A stretch of 64,000 nucleotides of DNA from Lepidodermella squamata (taxonomy: Eukaryota; Gastrotricha), in contig JBLDXI010000054.1 of NCBI GenBank assembly GCA_047495785.1, forward strand, positions 1,116,001 through 1,180,000. The letters are read 5' to 3'. The notes below the pieces were generated by a model. The model ran no database searches. It was not told the DNA's origin and was given only the letters and a program-made list of their open reading frames with translations. How positions within the stretch are numbered: the first letter of the stretch is position 1; every line of letters starts with the position of its first letter. A program made the position numbers and the translations under genes. This document shows positions 53,217 to 63,211 of the stretch, piece by piece.

Positions 53217-53510
53217 TCAGCATTTTAAGACCCCGAGAGCGCATAGCAGTATGAAAACCAGCAGAAGGATGAAGGTCATAACGCCGAGAACAATCCCAGT
53301 AATTATCAAGGCTTCATCTGTGCCGATCGTCCCAGAAGAAGACTGCGTCTGAGATTGCGCTTCTGTAAACAAATTCCCGATTCATCGACCATTTTTGGGG
53401 TAAAAGTAATTACCGGCTAATTTAGGCGATTGGTGATCGAGGAGACTCAACGGCGAGAGGATAAATACGCTTACCAGCCACCATTTGTGATGTAACCGTG
53501 CTAAACCCAT
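53217..53510 (-). CDS. Mini type-I membrane protein, copy 2 (80 aa)
   Basis: Exons 53510-53414 and 53362-53217, phase-1 intron of 51 bp. Exon 1 is signal-like (MGLARLHHKWWLVSVFILSP). Exon 2 has a Ser/Gln-rich ectodomain (EAQSQTQSSSGTIGTDEA), then TM LIITGIVLGVMTFILLLVFI and the end CALGVLKC-stop. The LGxM centre and GVLKC end are family hallmarks. No hydrophilic cytoplasmic tail is left. Confidence 0.7.
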
Positions 53511-53713
53511 TGCCAACAAGTGCGAAGTGATCAAGTGCTTAATTGTGTATAAAAATCCCCTATAATTCGAGGATTGCGTGCGAATCAAATAACGTAAATC
53601 GAACAAAACAAATAACTAAAAAGTGATTGCGATCGAGAGGTATTAGAGTCTGCGATGAGACTTGATGGCCGTTGTTGCTGTCCAAGATTGAGGTTGAGTG
53701 ATTATTTGAGCAT

Positions 53714-53865
53714 TTAGCAGCATTTAACTGCGCCTATCGCTAGCAGGAGGAGTAGGACGAGGAGAAGGATGAATGACATGCTGCCGAGGATTATGCCGAC
53801 CATGACGCCTGCACTGTCGTATGAGATGAACTCTTCACGGTTAAGAGGAGGATGTGGAGCAGCAT
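53714..53865 (-). CDS. Mini type-I membrane protein, copy 3, TM exon only
   Basis: A 152-nt second exon begins in phase 1 after TCAG: DAAPHPPLNREEFISYDSAG, then VMVGIILGSMSFILLLVLLL and AIGAVKCC-stop. It is very like copy 4 and the same length as copies 4 and 7. I found no signal-peptide exon between here and 54.1 kb. It may be orphaned, or spliced to the signal exon of copy 4 (54692-54644), whose phase fits. Confidence 0.55.
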
Positions 53866-54132
53866 CTGAGGTTAAGGTTAAGAACATCAACTTGCGTTTA
53901 ATAACCAACAAAGGTTCTTGCAATGATGATTGGGGGCGCGATCCCTAAGGTTAATTTTCAATTTCAATTTCGAATTCAATTTCAATTCCTTCGGCTCTAA
54001 ATTTCTGATTAATTAAGGAATTTTTCTCAATCAGGGAAAATTCGAAAGAAATTTCTTTCTTGCAAACTAAGTGCGGCACTTTTTTCCTAATAATGCGAAG
54101 TATTGAAAGTTTTATGGAATATTTTCAGCCCG

Positions 54133-54327
54133 ATGAGGATTGTTCAAGGTCGAATAGTTCTTTCGATTTTATGTTTAGCGCAATGTTGCCAAGCAAGGCT
54201 CACTTTACCTGTGAATGACGATTGCCAGCATAATAGGAATGACGATATGATGAGCAGCGTAAATAGCCTGATTATTAGGCTGTTACTGAATATTACGGGG
54301 CTAGGCAGCATGATTTCTAGATGTTAA
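54133..54327 (+). CDS. Possible small secreted protein, 64 aa
   Basis: ATG at 54133 opens MRIVQGRIVLSILCLAQCCQ, a plausible signal peptide, then NDDCQHNRNDDMMSSVNS and a weakly hydrophobic end LLLNITGLGSMISRC. The size and final cysteine recall the mini-TM family, but no intron or TM motif of that family is present. It may be a decayed copy or chance. Confidence 0.3.
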   Translation: MRIVQGRIVLSILCLAQCCQARLTLPVNDDCQHNRNDDMMSSVNSLIIRLLLNITGLGSMISRC

Positions 54328-54441
54328 AAGAGTTAATTTCCTATTATGGTTAAAACGTTACATATAAGCAATAGGTAAAATTGGTTAGATTCCGGTTAAA
54401 GGTTGAGAGGTTAATAGCAACTAACAAATAAATGTAGCCAA

Positions 54442-54692
54442 TCAGCAACATTTTATTGCGCCGATAGCTACTAAGAGGATGTAAACGAGAACGAGGATGA
54501 AACACATGCTGCCTAGAATGATGCCAACCACTGCCCCAGCTGCGTCCGTTGTGATGAATTCCTCCCTAACGAGAACTGGCTGCGGAGCACATTCTGAAAA
54601 ATATTCAATTTAAAATTTCGAACTGGAGTCGATATAAACGAACCAGCCAGTTTCATGATAAAGGGCGCCAGAGCAAGGAGCCTTGATAACAT
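54442..54692 (-). CDS. Mini type-I membrane protein, copy 4 (66 aa)
   Basis: Exons 54692-54644 (MLSRLLALAPFIMKLA, signal) and 54593-54442, phase-1 intron of 50 bp. Ectodomain ECAPQPVLVREEFITTDAAG, TM AVVGIILGSMCFILVLVYIL, end AIGAIKCC-stop. The intron donor is GTTCGT. Nearly the same as copy 3 in exon 2. Confidence 0.7.
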
Positions 54693-54860
54693 GAAATTAG
54701 CTCTTAATATCACTTCCATCCTTAATAACCGAAAATATTGTCTAAATTATAGAAATAAACGAAATTTTTTGCAAATTGTTGAAGTCTCGGGCAGTTTTGA
54801 AATTAAGCCAGAGATATCAAGACCATTTGAGGACTCCGAGAAGGCATTCAAGAGTAAAAA

Positions 54861-54935
54861 CTAAACTAAAGTGAAGATCATGCATCCGAGCACCCTGCCA
54901 ACCAGAAATCCAGCTCCACAGTAATCATAGCGGTC
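54861..54935 (-). pseudogene. Mini-TM family relic, truncated
   Basis: After a CCAG acceptor the frame reads DRYDYCGAGFLVGRVLGCMI then FTLV-stop. This aligns with the start of the family TM exon (DYSGAGVIIGIVLGVM in copy 6) but stops mid-membrane and is in a phase that does not match the family intron. A degraded copy. Confidence 0.45.
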
Positions 54936-55157
54936 CTGGCGGGAAAAATTATTCTAAAATCTATTTACATTTCAAGTATACCTGAAAGAGCCGCCTAACA
55001 GACACAAATAATTGCACTTCGTCGCAGAAATGTTCGAATCCAATCTTTGTTCCCATAGTAAAACTCCTATAAATTCCTAAAATTAGAAATATGGCGTAAA
55101 ATTGATGATTTTAATGAGCATTATTCATTGAGCATTCGATCCATTCAAGAGCAGTTT

Positions 55158-55321
55158 TCAAGATACAGCGGTGCAGCATTTGAGTTGGCCTAGAGAGTTC
55201 AGTAAAATCAAAACCATCGCCGCTATAACTGTCATTACAAGAAGTGTCCAGCCAACTATCGCGCCAGCACTATCTAGTTGAATGTATTTCTCACTGTTGA
55301 TAGGAGGCCCTTGCTGGGCAG
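55158..55321 (-). CDS. Mini type-I membrane protein, copy 5, TM exon only
   Basis: Phase-1 second exon after TTTAG: AAQQGPPINSEKYIQLDSAG, TM AIVGWTLLVMTVIAAMVLIL, end LGQLKCCTAVS-stop. It is diverged in the membrane part but keeps DSAG, the spacing and KCC. No convincing own signal exon was found upstream to 56.6 kb; the exon at 57638-57539 would fit in phase. Confidence 0.5.
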
Positions 55322-56610
55322 CTAAATATGAAAATCGAATGAAAAAAACGGCGGAAAAAGTATTGAGCAGTACTTATCGGGTTTTGCGCATTCGAGACTT
55401 CGGTAAACAATAACAATAATGACAGCAGGGTTACGACCTCCGAAACACGTTCCATAAAACAAATAAATATCTACAAAACTATTGAAAAGCGTGAAAACAA
55501 ACATATTTTTCGCATCAAGCTGAGTGGGCGATCGTATTTTCGCTTCATAATGAGGTATCAATGACAAACAAAAGCATAGAAACAATAGTTGACAGTTGGC
55601 ACCTGGAAGGGTTCACGTTACTAATTGCTGCTGCTGCGTTTTTTAATGCCCCACTCGAGTCGTAGAAGTGTCGAAAAGTTTCATCAACACCGGTCGTGCC
55701 AAGTTGCAGCTGATAAATAACACATTATCATAGCGTAATTAAGACGAAGCCGCGCTCATGCATGAGCATTGCTAGTTAACAAGCCGGCGATTAATTACTC
55801 AAGTATAATACCCATCAATGACAGGCGAGGCGTCAATAAAAAACTGGCAATTAGTATTAATTTTAGGAAAATCCGTAAAATTCCGGCTAGCCAAGAAAAA
55901 AATCCAAAAATTATATATTATGATTTCAGCTATCAGCAATCGCGATAGAAAAATTAAAAAAATAGTGGCTTTAGGCCATAAAATTCGGAGCACAGAACTT
56001 GTTTCGCAACTTTCCTCAGGTGTCAAGGCTGTGTAATGCTCGAGTGCAAAAAGCGCGCAGGCGATTAATGTAGCTAAGATCCCAGAGATACGTTAAATTG
56101 TTTTTTAACCCTCTCACTCCGTTCCCAAAATGACGGCACACCATGGCGCTTATTATTTTGCTTTTATTTATTACAAAACATGGCAATTATCGCCATTTCC
56201 GCTGCTGGAATATACTTTTCTATTAACTCACCAAGTTTACAGTGTTTCTCTGTTTGTCAATAGAGAAAGAGCAACAATGCAGTGTGTCACTTACAGCTTG
56301 CCCGCTGTTAAGAAGGCAAAACACTTGAATTTGTTCACTATTCCTCACGTTTTTGTCTCTGAGAGTGGAAAATTACTTCAAGAATCGCAAAACAGATTTT
56401 CCGGTTTTCGGGTAGACTTTATTTTATAGCCGCGCTGTTTTCGGAATGGAAAAATATCTAAGATTTATGATTCACTGCTTTTTAATGATGCATATGCTAT
56501 AAAAATTAATCTAAATTAATCGGAGAAATAAATATTCATCAGTATTTCGAGTATTTTGATTATGCTGAGCAATCCATTCTTCTTGTTGTTGGTTTGATTT
56601 TCAAGTTGGG
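55322..56610. other. Intergenic or intronic, no supported gene
   Basis: AT-rich with short ORFs on both strands without features. It may be intron if the signal exon at 57.6 kb also serves copy 5. Confidence 0.4.
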
Positions 56611-57638
56611 CTATTTGCATTTTATGACACCTGCAGTTGCCAGGACAATGATTACGACGATGAAGAGGAAGGCCATAACGCCGAGAACGATGCCGATTAT
56701 TACCCCTGCGCCGCTGTAGTCTACCGATGTGACGATTATCGTTGTCGTATCGCCTCGAACTGGGTACAAAAATATTTATAAAAAATGAAAGCAATGTGAT
56801 TCTGAACAGCCGGGTCTAGAAAAATTATTCCAAGGTGGGATATATTGATAAATGGGCTTCTTATAAAGCTTAGCCTATCGAATAAGCCTGAATGCGCCTA
56901 GTTTTGGGGCAAATGAAGATTTTCTTAGAAAATGTTGGGAATTGCTTTGCAGTTGCTGTGGTCACCTCAATTTGAGGGGGCTTTTTGTAACGCATCAGAC
57001 CGTAGAAGTCTAATAGGGATCGTCTCCTATTGATTTTCGAGGTGGACTTCATATCTTTAGGCAAGCATAGTCCTTAACTTTCATTTGTTGAAAAGATTCA
57101 ACCGCAGCGAAAGAGTTTCTAAATTCTCAACCTTGATAGCTATTATGCAACCTTTCAAGTGGACGGAAAATCCCTAAGGAATTTTCTCCCGACAGAGAGC
57201 GAAGTAGGACAGCAGAACTGGTAAGGATAAGGGAAATCGGCATAAGGCTCCCCTAACTGATCGAGCTGACAGTTCAGATTGATTGAACTGGTATGGATTG
57301 TCCCAACCATCTATACCGGCACTTCGCTGTCTCCTTCCCAAATCGTGGATAAGTCTTGGGAAATTTGATACTCGGATCTTCGTGGTACATGAAAACCCGA
57401 GAAAGATACTCCAGCTATTCTAACACTGATACACAAAGCTATCGATCATAGAATGCTTATCGGGCAAAGGACAAACATGAAGGAGATTCTTTAGGACTTG
57501 TCTTCAGCCGTTGATAGTATTAGAATAGTCTAATTTACCTTCATTAAATAGCGCAAGTGGAGATATGACAAGAAGCGATAAGAGTAGGACATTGAGCTGA
57601 CTTGCCAACACCTTTTGTAACGCAGATCGCCGCATCAT
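56611..57638 (-). CDS. Mini type-I membrane protein, copy 6 (82 aa), with long intron
   Basis: Exon 1 57638-57539 (MMRRSALQKVLASQ, then LNVLLLSLLVISPLALF) and exon 2 56759-56611, phase 1. Ectodomain VRGDTTTIIVTSVDYSGAG, TM VIIGIVLGVMAFLFIVVIIV, end ATAGVIKCK-stop. The intron is 779 bp, against ~50 in other copies, because of inserted sequence including a MITE at 57.19-57.33 kb. Joining the two exons rests on phase, family structure and absence of anything better. Confidence 0.55.
57193..57334. mobile_element. MITE, family AGAGAGCGAAGTA (copy 2)
   Basis: CAGAGAGCGAAGTAGGAC at the left and CGGCACTTCGCTGTCTC at the right are imperfect terminal inverted repeats. The body (AGAACTGGTAAGGAT, GAACTGGTATGGATT) matches the element at 37.54 kb. 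It lies in the intron of mini-TM copy 6. Confidence 0.65.
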
Positions 57639-60212
57639 GACTGAAATGGCAAATTAACAGGCCGTCGCACTACAAAGGAAGAAAAATTGATAACGCAAAT
57701 TTGATGATGAAGATGTAATTCAATATTTACACATGTTCTATTCTATGAAGATGCCAAAAACCGACAACAATTAGTCGACGTGTTACACGAAGTTGTAGAA
57801 GCCAGCGCGGCCGTTGGCGATGATAATTGAGCCGATGGCTGCTAAGTGCTCATTGTCTCTGACACATGTAACAACAATGGGATTTGCGCATAAACAAATA
57901 ACACACGACAGCCGCAGCAGAAGCACGAGCGCCGCGTTAACGTTGTAATTATTGAAAAGTTGCCGAAACAATTGCGCCGTATAATTTGTTTTTCGACTAT
58001 TTCGGCTATTTTTTTGAGCTGATTGCAACTTGTTAAACATGAAAACATGCTTAGATTAGCGTGTAAGATGGTGTTTATCTTAATAATGAGATAAGATTTA
58101 CAAATTTCCACGCATGGCAAAGGTTTTGCATCCCAGCGGCGACGTGACTACTATTCCCCTTGTCGAATGCGCTTGATCCATTTGCGGTAACGGCTGTCGG
58201 CTATCGGCTGTTATTTTTAATTCACATCCTGTTTGCTCGCGCAGCCAATGTTATACCTACTCAGACATTTGAAACTTCAATGGATTTGCCATAGTTTTAC
58301 TGTAAATGTTCTCGAAATTGTTCTTTCTTGCCCTGTGTGATGCATTTATCGCGCTTTTCAAGGGCATAATCAATGATTATGACATAATGGAACAGTTTCA
58401 TCCTAACTGATTGCCCTCCAGTTTTTTTATTTCTGTTTATTTCATTTCGTTTTTGAAAAATGAAAAAATGCTGAAACTCTCTTCTTTTACTGATTGCGAA
58501 GATGGTCTGTTTTTTTTCAAGAAATAACATGCCCAATGGTCTGACTTCGGTCTGACTTAGGATCGACTAACGTTGGTCCTCCTCCGACACTCAATATGGT
58601 TGGAGGAACATTATCATCCTTCAGCCATACTGGGTACACCGGAGTGACTTTTATTCCGTTATCTGTACAGGTTTTTTGTCTTTTTGTTCTAAAATCTTGG
58701 TTTTTTGAGGAAATAAAGAAGATGTTATGTTGTGTTATGTTATGTTATGTTAACATGCCCAACATGAATAAATTCAACCAGCTCAGATGCTTAAATATCT
58801 AACCCATCTCAGGCTAAAATTCTTAGTTCATCATTAACGATTTTCGAAATTCGTTCCTTATTCAAAGATGCTTGCACGATCATTAACGGTGTTTTTACAT
58901 TGTGGAACCACTCAAAAGTCAAATTCCAATGCGCATGCTGATTGGTCAATCGATCGTTGCTATGACTCCCGGATGAAACATTATGGTCGTGCGATCCATA
59001 AGATTTTTTGCAACAAGTGTTTTTTGCCGCAGTCATGTCATTTTCCACAATTATTATGGGGTTTACGCTCGTGGTCAATGGAAACCGTGCAGAGGGTGTG
59101 GCAAGGTCATTTTTTACATAAATAAAAAATAATTTATTAGTGGATCGCACGACGGAAATGTTTAATCCCGGGGTCATAGCAACGATCAAATGACCAATGA
59201 GCGTGCGCGTCAAAGTTCAACTTTTTAGTGGTTCCACAATGCAATTGAAATTTGAGAAAAAGCTTCGCATTGCGGTTTCATTCACCTCAGTTCACTTCCC
59301 CACATATTCGATTCGCACAAATTCAGTAAATTTTGTTGTTTCGAGAACGTTTCAGCCGTGAAAAAGTAGACCCTAGCTAGATCTAAATTTGACACTGGGA
59401 TAGATAGAATGCGTTCGATCCTACGTAGATCTTACGGTCAAATGAGACCTGCGCACCATCGGTGCCCATCGATTTTGTTTATTATATCGACAATAGGTCA
59501 CTAAATGCTAAAGCACTAATTTTGGACGAATATTTCGCCTTTTCATACTGATGCACTATCTACGGAGCTCTGAGGTCTACTGATTACCGCCTAGGGCTTG
59601 AAGCCTGGAAAACTGGAAGAAAATTTGAAGCCTGGAAAACAAAGGCAATGTTCGACCATCGAAATCATGCCATTAAGTCATCATAATAATCATGAATAAT
59701 CATAATTTTGAATTAAGCTCATTTGATCAACCTTCTCCAAATGACTGATAGGATTTAACGTAATTTGAATTCATACTGTTTTTCGCACGCAAAAGATGGT
59801 ATGTGAGCGGCAGTTGCTGACGAGCGAAACGTGCCGGCAGTCAGTGCCGTCTAAAACTGTCAAAAACTGGTCAAACGGTGAATAACTGGACGGCAGCAAA
59901 TGATATGCGGCTCGTTTCAACAATTAGCCGCTGCGCTCTCATCGTGGATGAAACGCGTATTGTTTTCATCGTCAAAGTGAATCCGCTACCAGTGGCAGTC
60001 ATCAACACCTCGCAAGTCATTATCATTGCTCAATTCATCACTCGAAAAACACAGTGCTCTTAGGTAAACAAATCTCTTGTCAAAAAATTCCTGAAAATTT
60101 CTTTTGTTTCAAAATCTCCAAATTTTACATCAACCCTTGTTTCATCGCTATTTTTCGATAATTGACAAGTGTTATTCATTTTTTTCGAATGTAGGTGAAA
60201 GAATTTGTCGCA
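57639..60212. other. Intergenic, one MITE, no supported gene
   Basis: Contains the MITE at 58898-59243 and a TTATG microsatellite-like run at ~58722-58750 (TATGTTATGTTATGTTA). Short ORFs at 57783-58120 and 59878-60063 have no domain or splice support. Confidence 0.45.
58898..59243. mobile_element. MITE related to the one at 7.9 kb
   Basis: Arms of ~100 bp: CATTGTGGAACCACTCAAAA at the left and its reverse complement TTTTTAGTGGTTCCACAATG at the right. The inner boxes CTGATTGGTCA, GCTATGACTCC and GTGCGATCCA are shared with the 7.9 kb element. Centre is non-coding and AT-rich. Confidence 0.7.
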
Positions 60213-60504
60213 ATGGGCTTTCCCAACTCATTTGTTCTACTGTCAGTTGTCGCGCTTTCGCCTTTCACCTGCTCAGCGGCTCCGCTTCAGTCGAACAGTG
60301 AGTTTGATATTCTGGGGAATTTTTGATTACTTAATCATTTCATGTGATTTAGAGCCTCTGCCACCTCTCAATGGCGATAACTACATTCATCACGAAGAAG
60401 CTGGCATTCTGGTGCTGGTCATCCTCGGCATGATGTGCTTCATTCTATTGCTTGTGTATTTGCTTCTATTGGCAGTCGGCGTCATCAAATGTGGCTCGAC
60501 TTGA
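60213..60504 (+). CDS. Mini type-I membrane protein, copy 7 (78 aa)
   Basis: Exons 60213-60297 (MGFPNSFVLLSVVALSPFTC, signal) and 60353-60504, phase-1 intron of 55 bp. Ectodomain KPLPPLNGDNYIHHEEAG, TM ILVLVILGMMCFILLLVYLL, end AVGVIKCGST-stop. AATAAA at 60573-60578. It is the only copy besides copy 1 on the plus strand. Family hallmarks: P-rich ectodomain, acidic-x-AG before the membrane, LGxM in the membrane, G[VA][IVL]KC at the inner face. Confidence 0.75.
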
Positions 60505-60896
60505 AACTTATTGGCCTATTAGTTAATTGCTCACTCGCCTCTATCCAACCATGCTCATGCGATCTATGAAGAAATAAATATTCCCTGAATTAACCTTTCT
60601 GCCATCAGCTTGATCAACCATTTTGGTAGATTCTTTAGAACTGAAATTCTTGCCTTTTCCACGCAGATTCGACGAAACGTCTTGGAAAGCTTAATTCAAT
60701 GACGGAGAATCCTTTTGTAACAGATGTGCCAAAAATCTCCAGGTTTCCGGCTCTTCAAATAGATAACGTATCTTGGATGGAATGACCTTGCCAAGACTAA
60801 AGATAAGGCTTGATTAGCAATCTTTCAAGATAAGAGAGGTAGCGTATAACTAGTTTCTACTTACTCTATCCTTTTCATGACAGGAGCCTGTAAAGC
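60505..60896. other. Intergenic spacer
   Basis: No coding evidence; 3' end of mini-TM copy 7 and promoter of the acyltransferase gene. Confidence 0.45.
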
Positions 60897-63211
60897 ATGA
60901 TCTACAGAATCTTTTTTATAGCCCTATTTGCCAGGGTCAGCGTAGAAAGCAGATCTCTTGATTCAGAATTCTTCTCACCTAGTGGTCAGTATAACCAGCT
61001 CCTTCGGCCTAATCTCAACCTCAACCAACTGGAATCGGATATCGAGAGGCTCTCAAATTTCAAATGGGATTTTTCAATCCTTCGAAGAGCTGGCGAAACA
61101 GCCCCCACTGCAGCAACCTGTTTGCGAGACTTGGGTAGAATTTTTGCGTCGAATGATACCTGGGCGAAAACATGTAATAAAACTTTTTAATTTGTACTTC
61201 TATCGTTTACGCAATTTCGTTTTTAGATCAGGACTCCTGGGCTAAGCCTGCATCTGGAGTTAGGAAGGGTAACATCAAATGGTACGGCGAATTCGATCAA
61301 TGCCTTGAGATACCAACAGTCGAATTACCTGGCCTGAAGAAAATCATTTTCGATCCCAAATTTTGCAGGATCGGCCTTGCCTCAGTTAATAGTCGCGGCC
61401 CCAATGCCTCACAGGGTATTACTCAGTCTTTTCCTGCCCCGATGCTCGGAATATGCGTCCCAAATAGCTGCAATGAAGCGACTCTTGTTGAGGTTATGAA
61501 CCCTTTGCTAGCCGCTGCTGGTTTCAAAGTCGCGGAAGGCCTAACTTACTGCCCAGTTCCTAGGCCAGAATTCACGACCTATGCAATTGTATCAATGTAA
61601 GTCTGAAAAATGTTGAACCTCCATGAATGATCTATCACTGTTCCAGAATTATTTTGGCAGCGGTTGGTGTGCTTACTCTAACCGGCCTTTGCGTAGATAT
61701 TTGCCTTAGGCGCAGATATTCGAAGAAGAAGAAGCAAATGACAGACATAGAGAAGGCCAAGATGAAGAGACCCCGTGAGCTTCTTACCAAGGAAGAAAAA
61801 ATGACAATCAAAGGCCATTTCGCCGACATTCTTTGCTGCTTCTCGCCTATTGCAAACCTAGGGAAACTTCTGTCAGTGCCTTCGATTGAAGAATCTTACA
61901 AAAGACCTAATCTGACTGTCCTGAACGCGATTCGAACGATCAGTGTGTTATGGATTATTCTCGGCCACATGTACTTCTTCATGCTGTCGGCTTTCGACAA
62001 CATATTGGATGTTGCTGATCTGAGAGGCCATGTCAGCTTCCAATTCGTTATCGGAGCTTTATATTCGGTGGATTCTTTCCTTTTCCTGGGTGGTTTTCTG
62101 GCTTATTGGGGCCTGTCTCGCAGATTGAAAACCCTTAAGTTCAATTTTTTCCTGTCTATACCCATGATATACTTCCATCGACTGGTGAGGATCCTGCCGC
62201 CTTATATCGCAATAATTTTGCTCGACCTTGGTCTTTGGCCTTATATTTCAAATGGGCCGTTCTACTTTCAAGGCGTAGACCAATTTTGCGCGGATAATTG
62301 GTGGACGAACCTTCTGTTTGTCAATAACTTCATCGATCCTTACCGAATGTGTGCCAACTGGACGTGGTACCTTGCTGTGGATATGCAATTGTTCCTGTTA
62401 GCTCCTTTTGTGATTTATGTCCTCGTTAAATGGCCGAAATGGGGCTGGGCTATCTGTTTAGTTGCCCTGATAGCACAATTCATTCACAATTTTGTGATCA
62501 CTATGGAATATGAATTGTCCACCGCCCATTATCTTGTCCCTAAAGGGTATCTTGAAATGGCTGCTAATGGGTAAGTTATTTTCATGAAAAAATTCTGAAT
62601 AAACTTTTGAATTTTGATTTTTTTACAGGACTAATACGAAAGATTACGTACTTTATTTCGATTACATTTACACAAAACCATGGGCTCGTCTGGGCCCTTA
62701 TGTAATTGGAATCCTTACCTGCCACATTTTGGTGGCCCATCATGATTTCCTCATGGAAAAAATCTTCAAAAAGGCACACATCCGTCTACCGATTTCACTT
62801 TTATCACTTATTCTGATAGTTGTCCTACTGTATGCCCAGTTTGGCGTTTATGCCGGGCGACGGATCGACCCTACCTGGGTTGATGCCCTCTACAACGCTT
62901 TTGCAAAAACTGTTTGGGGCATCGCACTGGGTTGGATCATCATTGCTGGATCGCTGAATCGGCTGGGAATTTACGGGAAGTTCTTCTCGTGGCCCATGTG
63001 GGCGATTCCGGCGAGATTGTCCTATTCAGCTTACCTAATGCATCCGTTTGTTTACCTGTACTTCGTTCAGACGAGTCGGAGGCCGTTTCACGTTACGGAT
63101 GCAACGACATCATTTCACTTTACTGGCGTTGCAGTTACGACATTTATGGTTGCCACGACGTTCTCGTTGATTTTCGAGTCGCCTCTTGTCGGTCTCATGC
63201 GATATTTCTAA
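60897..63211 (+). CDS. NRF-6-type acyltransferase (NRF domain + acyltransferase-3 membrane domain)
   Basis: Exons 60897-61173, 61227-61596, 61647-62570 and 62629-63211 join exactly to 717 residues. A signal peptide (MIYRIFFIALFARVSV) precedes a cysteine-paired NRF N-terminal domain (CLRDLGRIFASNDTWAKTCY; YGEFDQCLEI; GICVPNSCNEATLVEVM). After TM1 (IILAAVGVLTLTGLCVDICL) and a Lys-rich loop comes the acyltransferase-3 domain with ~10 TM segments: IRTISVLWIILGHMYFF (the H of the active-site region), FHRLVRILPPY, NWTWYLAVDMQLFLLAPFVI and SAYLMHPFVYLYF. Family members in nematodes and insects act in lipid or xenobiotic uptake; the acyl substrate is unknown. Length is normal for the family. Confidence 0.92.

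Noticed and set aside
55799-56036. Overlapping ORFs on both strands
   Set aside because: Considered as the missing signal exon for mini-TM copy 5; no signal peptide followed by a phase-1 donor.
57783-58120. Two overlapping minus ORFs with a hydrophobic stretch
   Set aside because: Tested as a further mini-TM copy; lacks the AG, LGxM and KC landmarks and any phase-1 exon boundary.
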